Positions 55,206 to 64,000 of a stretch of 64,000 nucleotides of DNA are shown one piece after another. Position numbers and translations under genes: made by a program. Each line of letters starts with the position of its first letter. Position 1 is the first letter of the stretch. The DNA comes from Saprospiraceae bacterium (lineage in GTDB: Bacteria; Bacteroidota; Bacteroidia; Chitinophagales; Saprospiraceae). The stretch is from the NCBI GenBank assembly GCA_016711125.1, contig JADJTQ010000009.1, positions 284,001 to 348,000 of the forward strand, read 5' to 3'. Below the pieces are notes generated by a model that worked only from the letters and a program-made list of their open reading frames with translations, had not been told where the DNA came from and made no database searches.

Positions 55206-56120
55206 CTACCTAACTACTTGGTTCTGGCAGGTCACACATCGGTTTTTTGCATTCTTTTCAAACATAACATCTATCCTACCGAGTACGATCCCGGCCCAGC
55301 CTACTTGATTGATCATGACCGGTTTGTTTTCATTGTTAGAAATGAAGTGTGGCTCCTTCATGAAAGTATGGGTATGGCCTCCAAGTATCAAATCAATGTA
55401 CTTTGAACTTCGGGCAAATTTGATGTCATCGACCTGGGCATTCTCATATTTATACCCTAAATGTGATAGACAGATGACATAGTCACATTTTTCCTCATTT
55501 CGCAAATGTGAGGCCACTTTGTTGGCTTCAACTACCGGATCGAGATAGCGGGTATCTCCATAAAGTTTTAAGGGCACCAGTCCATGCAAAGCAATACCAA
55601 CCCCCAGCACACCAATGCGCAAACCTGATTTGTTAAACACTTTGCACGGTATCGCCTTTTCAGACATGACTGTATCTGAAAAATCATAATTGCAATTGAT
55701 AAAAGGGAAAGTAGCGTGAGGCAACTGCTTGACCAAGCCATCAAGACCTCCGTCAAAATCATGATTACCAATGGTGCTGGCATCATATCCCATTTGCGAC
55801 ATCAGTTTCATTTCAAGTTCACCACCAAAAAAATTAAAATAGGGGGTTCCTTGAAAAATATCACCACTGTCCAGAAGCAACAAGTTGGACTCCTGGGCCC
55901 TGATTTCATCAATAAGCTTACTACGCCGTGCGACGCCACCTAGTCCTTGATTTCGGCTGCCGTCCATCGGAAATGGGTCGATACGACTATGCACATCGTT
56001 GGTATGTAAGATTGTTAGCTTGGTGATCTTCGGGCTTGCCAATGATCGCATGGGCAGTCCTCCCAATGCAGCGAAGGAGGCGGTCGCCGCTGTTTGATGC
56101 AAAAATTTTCTTCGATCCAT
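55206..56120 (-). CDS. metallophosphatase, N-terminal half of a split 5'-nucleotidase
   Basis: A 304-residue calcineurin-like phosphoesterase with a Tat-like signal (MDRRKFLHQTAATASFAAL). Metal-binding motifs appear in order: ILHTNDVHSRIDPF, LLLDSGDIFQGTPYF, TIGNHDFDGGLDGL, and GGHTHTFMKEP. It matches only the N-terminal domain of UshA/YhcR-type 5'-nucleotidases. The C-terminal domain is encoded by the gene just upstream (12 bp gap), so the two polypeptides probably assemble in the periplasm to hydrolyse nucleotides or UDP-sugars. Confidence 0.9.
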   Translation of the reverse strand: MDRRKFLHQTAATASFAALGGLPMRSLASPKITKLTILHTNDVHSRIDPFPMDGSRNQGLGGVARRSKLIDEIRAQESNLLLLDSGDIFQGTPYFNFFGGELEMKLMSQMGYDASTIGNHDFDGGLDGLVKQLPHATFPFINCNYDFSDTVMSEKAIPCKVFNKSGLRIGVLGVGIALHGLVPLKLYGDTRYLDPVVEANKVASHLRNEEKCDYVICLSHLGYKYENAQVDDIKFARSSKYIDLILGGHTHTFMKEPHFISNNENKPVMINQVGWAGIVLGRIDVMFEKNAKNRCVTCQNQVVR

Positions 56121-56132
56121 GTTTTAATCAGA

Positions 56133-56894
56133 TTACTTGTCCATTAAGACTATTCTGCCTTCGATTCTGGCATCAATTGATATACTTGCGACATGCTTTA
56201 GTAAGGCAAATTCGATGATGGCATCGCGGTAATAAATATTCAAATTCTTGTAAGGATAAGCTTTTAAGAAATCCAGATTACTACCGCCTTCAGCCAGATA
56301 GTCGGATAGGACAAATTCGTAAGTCTCATCCAGATTAAGGAGTTGGTTTTTGATCATGATCTTTTGAGCCTTCTGATCCTTGATCTCATAACTTACCCCT
56401 TCACTTATCGGCCATCCATTTGATTCAGCCATGTGATCAAAAAGTTGGGCAATTACGGTCCCGGGTACTTTCATGGTGACTAAATAGTTGTCAAATGGCA
56501 TTAATTCGAAAATTTGACCCCGGGTGATAGGCCCTGCCGGCAGGCTTGGTATACGGAGGCCACCACTATTGCAAATGGCAAAATCAAAGAACTTATGGCT
56601 GATCAGTTCGGCTTGTGAAAGTACCGCATCTGCCACCCAGTTTCCTAAAGTCGACTCACCTGTTCCCTTTTCCAGAGAAGAAGCAGCCAATCCGATCACT
56701 TCATTCATTTCCGCAGAGAGCTTTTCCCGGTAAGGCGTGATCACTTTTTCAAGCCGGCTACCTTCAATCGCTGGGCTGGTTGTGTCCGTAATTTGATAAG
56801 ACCTGGCGTGCTCCCCTGCCAGATGATTTACACTGGAGCAGGAAACTCCAATGCATACGATAATGATCAGAATAGCGGCACTCCATCTCGTCAT
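56133..56894 (-). CDS. 5'-nucleotidase C-terminal domain lipoprotein
   Basis: A 253-residue lipoprotein (VCIGVSCSS). The 5'-nucleotidase C domain is visible: GESTLGNWVADAVL, FDFAICNSGGLRIPSLPAGP, ITRGQIFELMPFDNYLVTMK, YEFVLSDYLAEGGSNLDFL. This domain provides the substrate-binding aromatic and Arg residues in UshA. It overlaps the upstream gene by 4 bp (ATGA) and is followed after 12 bp by the metallophosphatase half. Confidence 0.9.
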   Translation of the reverse strand: MTRWSAAILIIIVCIGVSCSSVNHLAGEHARSYQITDTTSPAIEGSRLEKVITPYREKLSAEMNEVIGLAASSLEKGTGESTLGNWVADAVLSQAELISHKFFDFAICNSGGLRIPSLPAGPITRGQIFELMPFDNYLVTMKVPGTVIAQLFDHMAESNGWPISEGVSYEIKDQKAQKIMIKNQLLNLDETYEFVLSDYLAEGGSNLDFLKAYPYKNLNIYYRDAIIEFALLKHVASISIDARIEGRIVLMDK

Positions 56895-57420
56895 AACAAT
56901 AATTTTGCTTCCTGTTTGATAGCGTAAATTGCTTTACGGGTGGGATCAAACTCGGATTTGGTAAAATGATCGACCAGTGCCCGGCTATATGTGTCGGCAT
57001 CTTCGCTAAAAGCCGTGGTTACCATCACATGGTCCAACTGATTAAATACTTCCTGTTTGGCCAAACGGATGATCTCCCAAAGTTTATCGGAAGTATACAT
57101 TTGCTGAGTGACATTGTGTTCAAACTCTTGCTGGATAGCAATCATTAATGCTGACTGCAGATCACCAGATGACATTTTTTTGTCCGGATTCTAACGACAA
57201 GGTTGGGGATGTGGATCCGTTCAAAAAGCAAAATCAGGCGCTCATAAGCCTGAAGCTTTAGAGGTAGGACATTGGCACTTGTATGTTTTTGGATGGCCAG
57301 AAGCTCCAGTTGCTCTTTATTTTTGAGAAATTGTCGAATCAGCAAGTAGCATGCTGCAAAGATGATCAAAGAGGGTAGACATACCATCAAAAGATAAAAC
57401 CAGACCGAAACCTCATTCAT
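56891..57420 (-). CDS. conserved membrane protein (DUF7935-like), frameshifted
   Basis: Read as two frames, 57420-57145 and 57175-56891. The N-terminus has one membrane segment (WFYLLMVCLPSLIIFAACYL) and LKLQAYERLILLFERIHIPN, then the frame ends as RIRTKKCHLV. The other frame supplies the rest: MSSGDLQSALMIAIQQEFEH, NVTQQMYTSDKLWEIIRLAK. Adding one A to an A7 run (T7 at 57175-57181) joins them into a ~176-residue protein. This family is common in Bacteroidota and of unknown function. It heads the nucleotidase operon. Confidence 0.78.
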
Positions 57421-57541
57421 AATTTGTCACGATTGAACAAATGGAACGCATAAAACGTTAGTGACAAAAGTAAGAAGCTTTCATGATAGAGGCCTTTTGA
57501 TTACTTTTGAATTTTCGATCTAACCGAAAAGATTTTGAGCA

Positions 57542-57898
57542 ATGAGCGAAGTACAAGAAACAACGACAATTAGACCGGTATCTATTACAAGCGGTGCTAT
57601 TAGCGAATTGAAAAAGATTATGATCCAGGAAAAAGTTCCTTCCGAATATGGCCTACGTCTGGGGGTTAAAGGTGGTGGATGTTCAGGATTTTCATATATC
57701 CTCGGTTTTGATTCGATCAAAGAAGGCGACCAACAATACGAAATCGACGGAATGATGGTTATTATGTCAAAGGCACACGGTATTTATCTTCTGGGAATGG
57801 AGGTTGACTACGTCGATGGACTAAATAATCGTGGGTTTACCTTTAATAACCCAAATGCCAAGGAAACCTGTGGCTGTGGCACCAGCTTTTCTGCTTAG
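57542..57898 (+). CDS. A-type iron-sulfur carrier protein (IscA/ErpA-like)
   Basis: A 118-residue protein. ITSGAISELKKIMIQE, LRLGVKGGGCSGFSYILGFD (Cys47) and the C-terminal CGCGTSFSA (Cys110, Cys112) are the three-cysteine signature of A-type carriers. It delivers or stores Fe-S clusters. Divergent from the DUF7935-like operon and convergent with icd. A 10-residue N-terminal extension precedes the domain. Confidence 0.93.
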   Translation: MSEVQETTTIRPVSITSGAISELKKIMIQEKVPSEYGLRLGVKGGGCSGFSYILGFDSIKEGDQQYEIDGMMVIMSKAHGIYLLGMEVDYVDGLNNRGFTFNNPNAKETCGCGTSFSA

Positions 57899-58024
57899 AT
57901 TGCTGATTGCGGAATGCAAACAAGAACCACTTTTATCAGACCCCTTTAACTTTTGCTCCAATGTTGTTGGCGCGGAGCTCAACAACGGTCTCGAAGGTCG
58001 TATCAACCCTGACTTCTAGTCTAT

Positions 58025-59288
58025 TTACATATTTTTAATGATCTCGGTGCCAAATTCAGAGCACTTGAGCAAAGTGGCTCCTTCCATCAGACGCTCGAAG
58101 TCGTAGGTGACTCTCTTTTTGCTGATCGCTCCTTCGATTCCTTTGATGATCAAATCACCTGCTTTTTTCCAACCCATATATTCCAACATCATTACTCCGG
58201 AGAGGATTACTGAGCTCGGATTTACCTTATCCAGTCCCGCATATTTGGGTGCGGTACCGTGGGTAGCTTCAAAAATCGCCAGACCGGTTGTATAATTGAT
58301 GTTCGCCCCTGGCGCGATACCAATACCGCCCACTGCAGCAGCAAGTGCATCTGAAATATAATCCCCATTGAGGTTTAAAGTAGCAATCACTTCATATTCA
58401 GCAGGTCGGAGCAAGATTTGCTGCAAAAAGGCATCAGCGATCACATCTTTAACCAGGATGGCTCCACCAGCAATGGCTTTCTTTTGCGCCTCATTGGCCG
58501 CCTGGCTCCCTTCTTCGGCTGCGATGCGGTCGTATTGAGCCCAGGTGAAAACTTTATCACCATATTCTCTCTCAGCCAGTGCGTAACCCCATTCTTTAAA
58601 TTTGCCTTCCGTATATTTCATTATATTCCCCTTGTGTACTAAGGTAACACTAGGTCGCCCTTGCTCAATAGCATATTCCATGGCAGCACGCACCAGACGT
58701 TCAGTACCTTCAACTGATACCGGCTTAATACCTAAAGAAACCGTATTTGGAAACCGTATTTGGGTAACTCCCATTTCTTCAATAAGAAATTTCTTGAGTT
58801 TATTGGCTTCGGGAGTACCATGATTATACTCAATACCTGCATAGATATCTTCCTGTATTCTCCCGGAAAATTACCATATCGACCAGATTGGGTTCTTTGA
58901 CTGGCTAGGTACTCCGGTAAACCATCTTACCGGTCTAACGCAGGCATATAAATCTAATTTTTGACGTAACGCAACATTTAGCGATCGTATGCCACCTCCA
59001 ACCGGAGTAGTTAGCGGCCCTTTGATGGCTACCAGGTACTCTTCGATGTCTTCAAGGGTTTCCTCAGGGGAGCCATTCTCCTGTTTTGTCAAATGCTTTT
59101 TGCCCGCATAAAACTTCTTTCCACACAATACTACGATCACCCCCATAAGCCTTCTCTACTGCCGCATCTAATACTCACTGATGCTGCCCAGATATCAGGA
59201 CCTATTCCATCTCCTTCGATAAAGGAATAACCGGATGATTGGGTACGCTTAGTTTGCCATTGTTGATCGTAATTTTTGCACCTTCCAT
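58025..59288 (-). CDS. icd: NADP-isocitrate dehydrogenase, several frameshifts
   Basis: The TCA-cycle enzyme, of E. coli Icd type, split over several frames. The start at 59288 (MEGAKITINNGKLSV) is inferred. FIEGDGIGPDIWAASV, VAIKGPLTTPVGGGIRSLNV, LDLYACVRPVRWFTGVPS, MGVTQIRFPNTVSLGIKPVS, LVHKGNIMKYTEGKFKEWGY, DVIADAFLQQILLRPAEYEV and LNLNGDYISDALAAAVGGIG are all recognisable. About five one-base changes are needed to read through: near 59221 (A/T run), 59175, 59067-59070 (G4), 58903 and 58852. Most are in homopolymers. An essential-type enzyme this intact in sequence argues for indel errors, not gene loss. Confidence 0.9.
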
Positions 59289-59404
59289 TGATTTCGATTT
59301 TAGATTTAATCTGTGGGAAAATGAGCATTTTGGTCATGCTCCTTTAAAAAGCAGTGCAAAACTAAGAATTTATTTATTTTGGTCAACACATATAGTTTTG
59401 TTTA

Positions 59405-59695
59405 ATGAGAGAATTGATCGTAGTCACTTTATTTCTCTGCGGTTGTGGTACCCTCAAGGTCAGCTCATTGTGTGAGTCGGAGGGCATTGTAATTCTCTCT
59501 GATCAATTGGATGGTTGCCAGTGGTTGATCGAAACTATTGACGGCCGAAAGTTGCTGCCTCAGAACGCAAAGGAATATGATCTTATAGATCGGCAACGAA
59601 TATATTTCAGTTACATGCCTTTTGATGGCATGAGCATTTGTATGTCAGAAGATGAGATCATCACGCTTACTTGTTTTCAAAGAAAGGAGATATAA
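59405..59695 (+). CDS. small lipoprotein, unknown
   Basis: A 96-residue protein with a lipoprotein signal (LIVVTLFLCGCGTL). The mature domain (VILSDQLDGCQWLIETIDGR, LIDRQRIYFSYMPFDGMSIC) has four cysteines and resembles a small Bacteroidota family with a DGCQWLI motif. It overlaps the next ORF by 25 bp. Function unknown. Confidence 0.6.
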   Translation: MRELIVVTLFLCGCGTLKVSSLCESEGIVILSDQLDGCQWLIETIDGRKLLPQNAKEYDLIDRQRIYFSYMPFDGMSICMSEDEIITLTCFQRKEI

Positions 59696-59940
59696 CTTGC
59701 AAGGATGAGACCGATTGGCGAGCGATAGGCTGGCTAAATGACATCATCGAAAATCAAGAAATCAAGCTGGTAGATCGTTTTTCGAGGGGGTCCAACAATC
59801 TGTATCGGATCACGAACACAGGTGGATTTTTTGCCTGGTACTACTGCGATGGTACCCAAATTTGTGACTCACAAGATGGTTGTAGTGTCTCAGCTAAAGA
59901 ACTTACCGACCAAGTAACCTTATTTCTGGCACACCGTTGA
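59671..59940 (+). CDS. small Cys-containing protein (DUF6970-like)
   Basis: An 89-residue ORF. CKDETDWRAIGWLNDIIENQ, LYRITNTGGFFAWYYCDGTQ and ICDSQDGCSVS resemble the DUF6970 group of small secreted proteins, but the signal sequence is missing. The N-terminus may be lost through a frameshift, or the chain could continue the preceding gene. It ends 81 bp before ruvB. Uncertain. Confidence 0.45.
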   Translation: MFSKKGDITCKDETDWRAIGWLNDIIENQEIKLVDRFSRGSNNLYRITNTGGFFAWYYCDGTQICDSQDGCSVSAKELTDQVTLFLAHR

Positions 59941-60020
59941 AACCAATCCAGATAATCGTGCGCTGGTCTAAAAATTTAGGCGACCTTTGTATTTTAAAAT
60001 CTGAAATATAAGATAGATAG

Positions 60021-61049
60021 ATGGCTAACCCATTCCTTGATCCAACCGATCAATCACAGAATTCCGAGGAGCGTCAGTTGGAAAAAGCGCTGAGACCCAA
60101 AGAATTTTCAGAATTTTCCGGGCAGCCAAAAATTGTTGAAAATCTAAAGGTTTTTGTACAGGCGGCAAAACTCCGTGGCGAGGCTCTTGATCATGTCCTG
60201 TTACACGGACCTCCTGGATTGGGTAAGACCACGTTGTCTTATATCATTGCCAACGAGCTAGATGCGAATCTAAAATTGAGCTCTGGTCCAGTGCTGGAAA
60301 AACCGGGTGATCTGGCGGGTCTGTTGACCAATTTGGAAGAAAATGATGTTCTTTTTATTGACGAGATACACCGATTGAATAATGTAGTGGAAGAGTACTT
60401 GTATTCGGCGATGGAAGATTATCGCATCGACATTATGATCGATAGTGGCCCTAATGCACGATCAATTCAACTAACCCTCAATCCATTTACACTGATAGGG
60501 GCTACGACCCGGATGGGTTTGCTGACTCCGCCAATGCGTGCCCGCTTTGGCATCAATTGTTTGCTTGATTATTACGATGCAAAGACATTAATGGGTATCA
60601 TCAAGCGATCGGCTGACATTTTGGGGATACCCATTACTGATGAGGGTGCAGCTGAGATTTCATGTCGCAGCCGGGGTACACCGAGGATTGCCAATGCGCT
60701 CCTGAGGAGAGTCAGGGATTTTGCTCAAATCAAGGGGGACGGTACCATTGGACTAGAGATTGCTAAATATGGTCTGGAAGCACTCAACGTTGATGAGAGT
60801 GGTTTGGATGAGATGGACAACCGGATACTCAGTACGATTGTACATAAGTTTAAGGGCGGACCGGTGGGACTCAGCACGATAGCGACAGCAGTGGGAGAAG
60901 ATGCAGGTACGGTTGAAGAAGTGCATGAACCCTTCCTGATCATGGAAGGATATATAAATCGAACACCCCGAGGCAGGCAAGCGACAGACAGGACATATAA
61001 ACATTTGGGAGTAGTACCTCCAAGCGAGGGTTTAAGTCTCTTTGACTAG
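60021..61049 (+). CDS. ruvB: Holliday junction branch-migration helicase RuvB
   Basis: A 342-residue AAA+ motor. LRPKEFSEFSGQPKIVENLK at the start, Walker A LLHGPPGLGKTTLSYIIANE, Walker B DVLFIDEIHRLNNVVEEYLY, sensor LIGATTRMGLLTPPMRARFG and the winged-helix end (TPRGRQATDRTYKHLG) are complete. It drives branch migration with RuvA during recombination. It stands alone; ruvA and ruvC are not nearby. Confidence 0.97.
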   Translation: MANPFLDPTDQSQNSEERQLEKALRPKEFSEFSGQPKIVENLKVFVQAAKLRGEALDHVLLHGPPGLGKTTLSYIIANELDANLKLSSGPVLEKPGDLAGLLTNLEENDVLFIDEIHRLNNVVEEYLYSAMEDYRIDIMIDSGPNARSIQLTLNPFTLIGATTRMGLLTPPMRARFGINCLLDYYDAKTLMGIIKRSADILGIPITDEGAAEISCRSRGTPRIANALLRRVRDFAQIKGDGTIGLEIAKYGLEALNVDESGLDEMDNRILSTIVHKFKGGPVGLSTIATAVGEDAGTVEEVHEPFLIMEGYINRTPRGRQATDRTYKHLGVVPPSEGLSLFD

Positions 61050-61050
61050 C

Positions 61051-61078
61051 AATCACTTTTTTTCTAACAGTAGTGATT
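61051..61078. terminator. weak inverted repeat between ruvB and tolC
   Basis: AATCACT (61051-61057) and AGTGATT (61072-61078) pair around a loop that begins with a T-run. It lies just after the ruvB stop in a convergent intergenic gap. The loop is long, so this is tentative. Confidence 0.25.
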
Positions 61079-61091
61079 TCACATCAATTCC

Positions 61092-62563
61092 TCAATTGAT
61101 CTTGGGAGTATCTTCTGCGAGCGACTTGATATTGACAAAATCATAAAGAGTCAGGTTGCGTATTTCGTAATGCGAGGTCCAGAGTGACCAGAGTGACTGG
61201 ATATAGGCTTTACGTGCATCCTGGTACTCGTTGAGGGCAATGTTAAGCTCGGTAACCTCAATCTTTCCGATTTCATATCGACTCTTCGCAATTTGCACTC
61301 TTTTTTCCGCTACTTCCGAAGCTCGAAGTGACAATTGCAATTGAGAGCGTTTGAGGGCAAATTGCTGCACCCTCAGTACCACCTCCTGTTCGAAATTCAC
61401 ATTATCTTGTTCGATCGTTCGTTGGGTCAGCTCCAAATTGGATTTTGCAATCTCTCTCAGAGCACGATTTTTCCCCAGTCGGAGATGGGAATTTGAAATT
61501 GCAAAGTGATGCCTTCCTGATCGATCGGATTTGAATAGGCATTAAAAAAAGTTGGAGCCGTCTGAGACAATCCAAAGGAGCCACTTAAATCAATCTCCAG
61601 TCCGCCAGATTTTTTAGCTTCTTCCATATTCATTTGGGCTTCCATAAGACGTATTCTAAATTCGGTAGTCTGACTTCGATGTGATCTGGCATATTGTAAT
61701 GCGGTCCCGGGATCAATATCATATTCAGCCAGAACATCGGGAGCCAGCAAATTAAATTCAACATCATTTTTGATCCCAAGAAAATTGCGAAGACTTTGAT
61801 TAGCTGTTTGATAATTAAGCAATTCGGTGGCAACCTCAGTATCTGCATTTTTTGATCTAAGTTCGATTTGAAGTAATGCAGTTTCCGCTATTCGGCCGAC
61901 TTCGAATCTCCCAATGGATATTTGATATAGAGAATCGGCATAAACTTTTTGCCTGTGAGCTTCCTCTAGATTTAATTGCGAGATGTATAAATTAAAAAAC
62001 AAATTGACTGCATCGTAAGCGATCTGCTCTTTCTCTTCCGAATATCTTTTTGTGGATGATTCATAATCGAGTTCTTGCAACTGTCTATTCCATTTATATT
62101 GATTAAATTGAAATAGAGGTTGGACGAAACCAATACTTAGAGGTGCTGACAAATACGATTTGGAGGAAATGTCACCAAATAAATCAATTCGTCTCATGTT
62201 GGTTCCGGCATAGAATAAACCACCGGTTTGGGCTACTCGCTGACTCATGCGGACACCTGCCTGGGTATTCATAAATGATCGATTAAGAAATTTTTCCGTT
62301 CCGTCCTGTAAAGTAATCGATTCAATCGATCTGTTTAGATCAGGGAGTGTGCCCCATAAACTCAATTGGGGTTTAAAATCAGCTAAAGAACTCTGAAATC
62401 GCCAGTAATTATTACTCAGGCGAGTCTGGGCAATTAATGCCACGGGTGCATCTCCCTGAGCAATTCTAATGACTTCGGAAAGACTAATATCGATTTTTTC
62501 AGACTGTGCAATGCTTGGAATACACAGGAGAATCAGCACAATGATTAAGGGAATACATTTCAT
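61092..62563 (-). CDS. TolC-family outer-membrane efflux protein, frameshifted
   Basis: From the start MKCIPLIIVLILLCIPSIA (signal peptide; frame open to 62641) the chain has TolC repeats: SLSEVIRIAQGDAPVALIAQ, QTGGLFYAGTNMRRIDLFGD and YDAVNLFFNLYISQLNLEEA, then YQISIGRFEVGRIAETALLQ. The frame ends after WGKIVL at 61457. The next frame continues REIAKSNLELTQRTIEQDNV and SRYEIGKIEVTELNIALNEY to 61092. One A missing from an A5 run (T5 at 61468-61472) restores WGKNRALREIAKSN. It forms the outer-membrane channel for the ABC exporter encoded upstream. Confidence 0.85.
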
Positions 62564-62576
62564 AAAGTATATTGGT

Positions 62577-63932
62577 TTATTCGGTGCGCAGGGCAGTGAT
62601 TGGGTCAAGATTAGCAGCACGTTTAGCAGGTAAAATGCCAAAGATTAATCCGATACCGGCCGCTACAAAAAAGGACAGGCAAATGGACCACCAGGTGATT
62701 ATTGTTGGAATATCAGCAGTGGAAGCAATAATCTTGGCCGCCCCGACCCCTAAGCCGACACCAATCAAGCCGCCGATGAGACTGATCGCAATCGCTTCAA
62801 ATAAAAATTGTAAGATGACATCTATTTTCTTAGCGCCTAATGATCTCCTAATACCTATTTCCTTAATACGCTCCAGTACGCTGGCCAACATGATATTCAT
62901 AATGCCGATGCCTCCTACCAAAAGAGAAATACCGGCTATTACCGCCAGAACAAAATTGAAGGTTTCCTGTGTCTGCTGTTGTTGTTTTAGTAGTAATTCG
63001 GGCACTTCGATTTCAAAATCGATTTTGCCATTGTGTCTCCTCTCTAAAATTCTTGCAATAAGTTCAGCACTTGGCTCGACATATCCGGGTTCGGTGATAC
63101 GGATCACGGCCCGGTCGACTTGGTGCTAATTTTCTAATCGATCATTGCGATCATCACCCCGACCTTTGATCACATCAGCAGCATCAATCCGCTTACGGTC
63201 ACTGATACGTAACATAAACGAGGTGATCGGAATGAAAACATCATCATTATAATCTCGTATACTTAATTCTTCTACCTTTGTTTTTTGAATTCTTCGGGCC
63301 TTTAAAATGCCGACCACTTTAAACCATACCTGACCACATTTGATCTCTTTACCAATCGGGTTTTCTCCTTTAAATAGCTTGGTCGCGATGGCACTTCCAA
63401 CAATACACACATTACTACCCCTCTCAAACTGTAAGTCCTGAAATTTTTTACCCTCTGCAACCTCCAGGTTATTAATCTCAAAAAAATCATTGGTAATGCC
63501 AACACAGCGTGCTCTTTGTAAGGTCTTGTCCCGGATGATCATTAAGTCTTGCACTATTTCAGGGCTAATACGGTCAGTGGTTGGCATCAGCCGTTTAAGC
63601 ACTTCCATGTCATCAAGTGAGAGTCCTGGTGTATATCCTTTTAGCTCTTCCGGACCACCGGATGAAGAACCTCCGCTGCCATTGCTACCTCCCTGATTAT
63701 TATTTTGGTCATGTAACTTTGCTTTTACAACAATGCTATTGGCTCCAATGAGACTTAGTTGCTCGAGAATAGATTGCTTTGCCCCTGTACCGATTCCGAG
63801 CATGGCGATGACGGCAGCCACTCCGAAAATAATTCCCAGGGCAGTGAGAAAAGATCGTAATTTATTTTGCAATATCCCTTCAAGTGCCAACTTAAAATTA
63901 AGTAAGGCCACTTCCAATTTTCCCGCTATCAT
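62577..63932 (-). CDS. MacB-like ABC transporter permease with internal TAG
   Basis: A permease of about 451 residues. The N-terminal membrane helix is in LRSFLTALGIIFGVAAVIAM; a periplasmic MacB_PCD domain follows (GLSLDDMEVLKRLMPTTDRI, GNVCI-type core CIVGSAIATKLFKGENPIG); FtsX-type helices end the chain (FVLAVIAGISLLVGGIGIMN, IMLASVLERIKEIGIRRSLG). A TAG stop at 63126-63128 interrupts the same frame, which then stays open to 62577 (HQVDRAVIRITEPGYVEP). It is either a nonsense change or a base error. It probably exports a lipid or peptide with the TolC gene that follows. Confidence 0.85.
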
Positions 63933-64000
63933 CAGTTAGTAAAGATGGCACCTCCTGCTGAACCCACATCTCTCCGGGCTAAATCACTCTTTACCTTACT
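63932..64000 (-). CDS. C-terminal end of an upstream gene of the export operon
   Basis: The last 22 codons of a gene that enters from outside the window (SKVKSDLARRDVGSAGGAIF, TN, stop). Its TGA shares one base with the permease ATG (TGATG), so it is part of the same operon. A membrane-fusion (HlyD-type) or second ABC component is expected, but nothing diagnostic is visible. Confidence 0.5.
   Translation of the reverse strand, partial: SKVKSDLARRDVGSAGGAIFTN

Overview
The window looks like a chromosomal segment from a Bacteroidota bacterium, probably the Saprospiria side of the phylum (inference). It shows a SusC-like outer-membrane TonB receptor with an N-terminal carboxypeptidase-like domain, many lipoproteins and secreted hydrolases, a LytTR regulator with a membrane N-terminus, DUF1684, DUF2071, DUF2927 and SMUG2-type proteins, the small prokaryotic cytochrome oxidase subunit IV, and AT-rich leaders with little Shine-Dalgarno signal. 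I saw no rRNA, tRNA, CRISPR array or prophage. Most genes lie on the minus strand.

Layout. 0-8.4 kb: the tail of an SF1 helicase, queE, an FMN hydroxyacid oxidase, a coupled pair of small unknown genes (Pro/Trp-rich and Cys-rich), a carboxylesterase, queG, a CBM48 protein and small ORFs. 8.4-16.5 kb: an alpha/beta hydrolase, two intradiol-dioxygenase-type genes behind a LytTR regulator, secreted proteins, an AraC regulator with a membrane protein, and a GIY-YIG-like protein. 16.5-32.6 kb: carbohydrate and ester catabolism, with GH31, two sulfatase loci (one a remnant), a malonate module (matB-madL-madM), a CocE-type hydrolase, two beta-propeller glycosidase-like proteins, a DUF2071 protein and a PL8 polysaccharide lyase. 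An AAA ATPase with its own inverted-repeat array is inserted among them. 32.7-39.8 kb: cytochrome oxidase subunits III and IV, RidA, DUF2927 and ABM lipoproteins, a glycosyltransferase with a NeuD-type acetyltransferase, pirin and MmcQ. 40-52.8 kb: a TonB receptor, a PD40 protein, SMUG2, DUF1684, a second sulfatase, a membrane-anchored HTH-like/jelly-roll protein, a related lipoprotein and an FGGY kinase. 52.8-64 kb: a 237-bp tandem repeat, dnaA with an AT-rich upstream region, a split 5'-nucleotidase operon, an IscA-type protein, icd, ruvB, and a TolC plus MacB-like ABC permease export operon.

How the genes may work together. Sulfatases, PL8 lyase, GH31, the propeller proteins, the TonB receptor and the FGGY kinase suggest scavenging of sulfated polysaccharides, but they are dispersed rather than forming one classical PUL with a SusD partner. 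MatB plus MadLM would import malonate and activate it to malonyl-CoA. The dioxygenase pair, CocE and esterase genes suggest handling of plant- or algae-derived aromatics and esters.

Caveat. At least a dozen conserved genes are broken by a one-base change, nearly always in a homopolymer (GH31, cox3, icd with about five, pirin, tolC, madL, PL8, DUF7935-like, DUF2927, the ATPase). When corrected the family sequence continues, so most of these breaks are probably sequencing or assembly indels rather than real pseudogenes.
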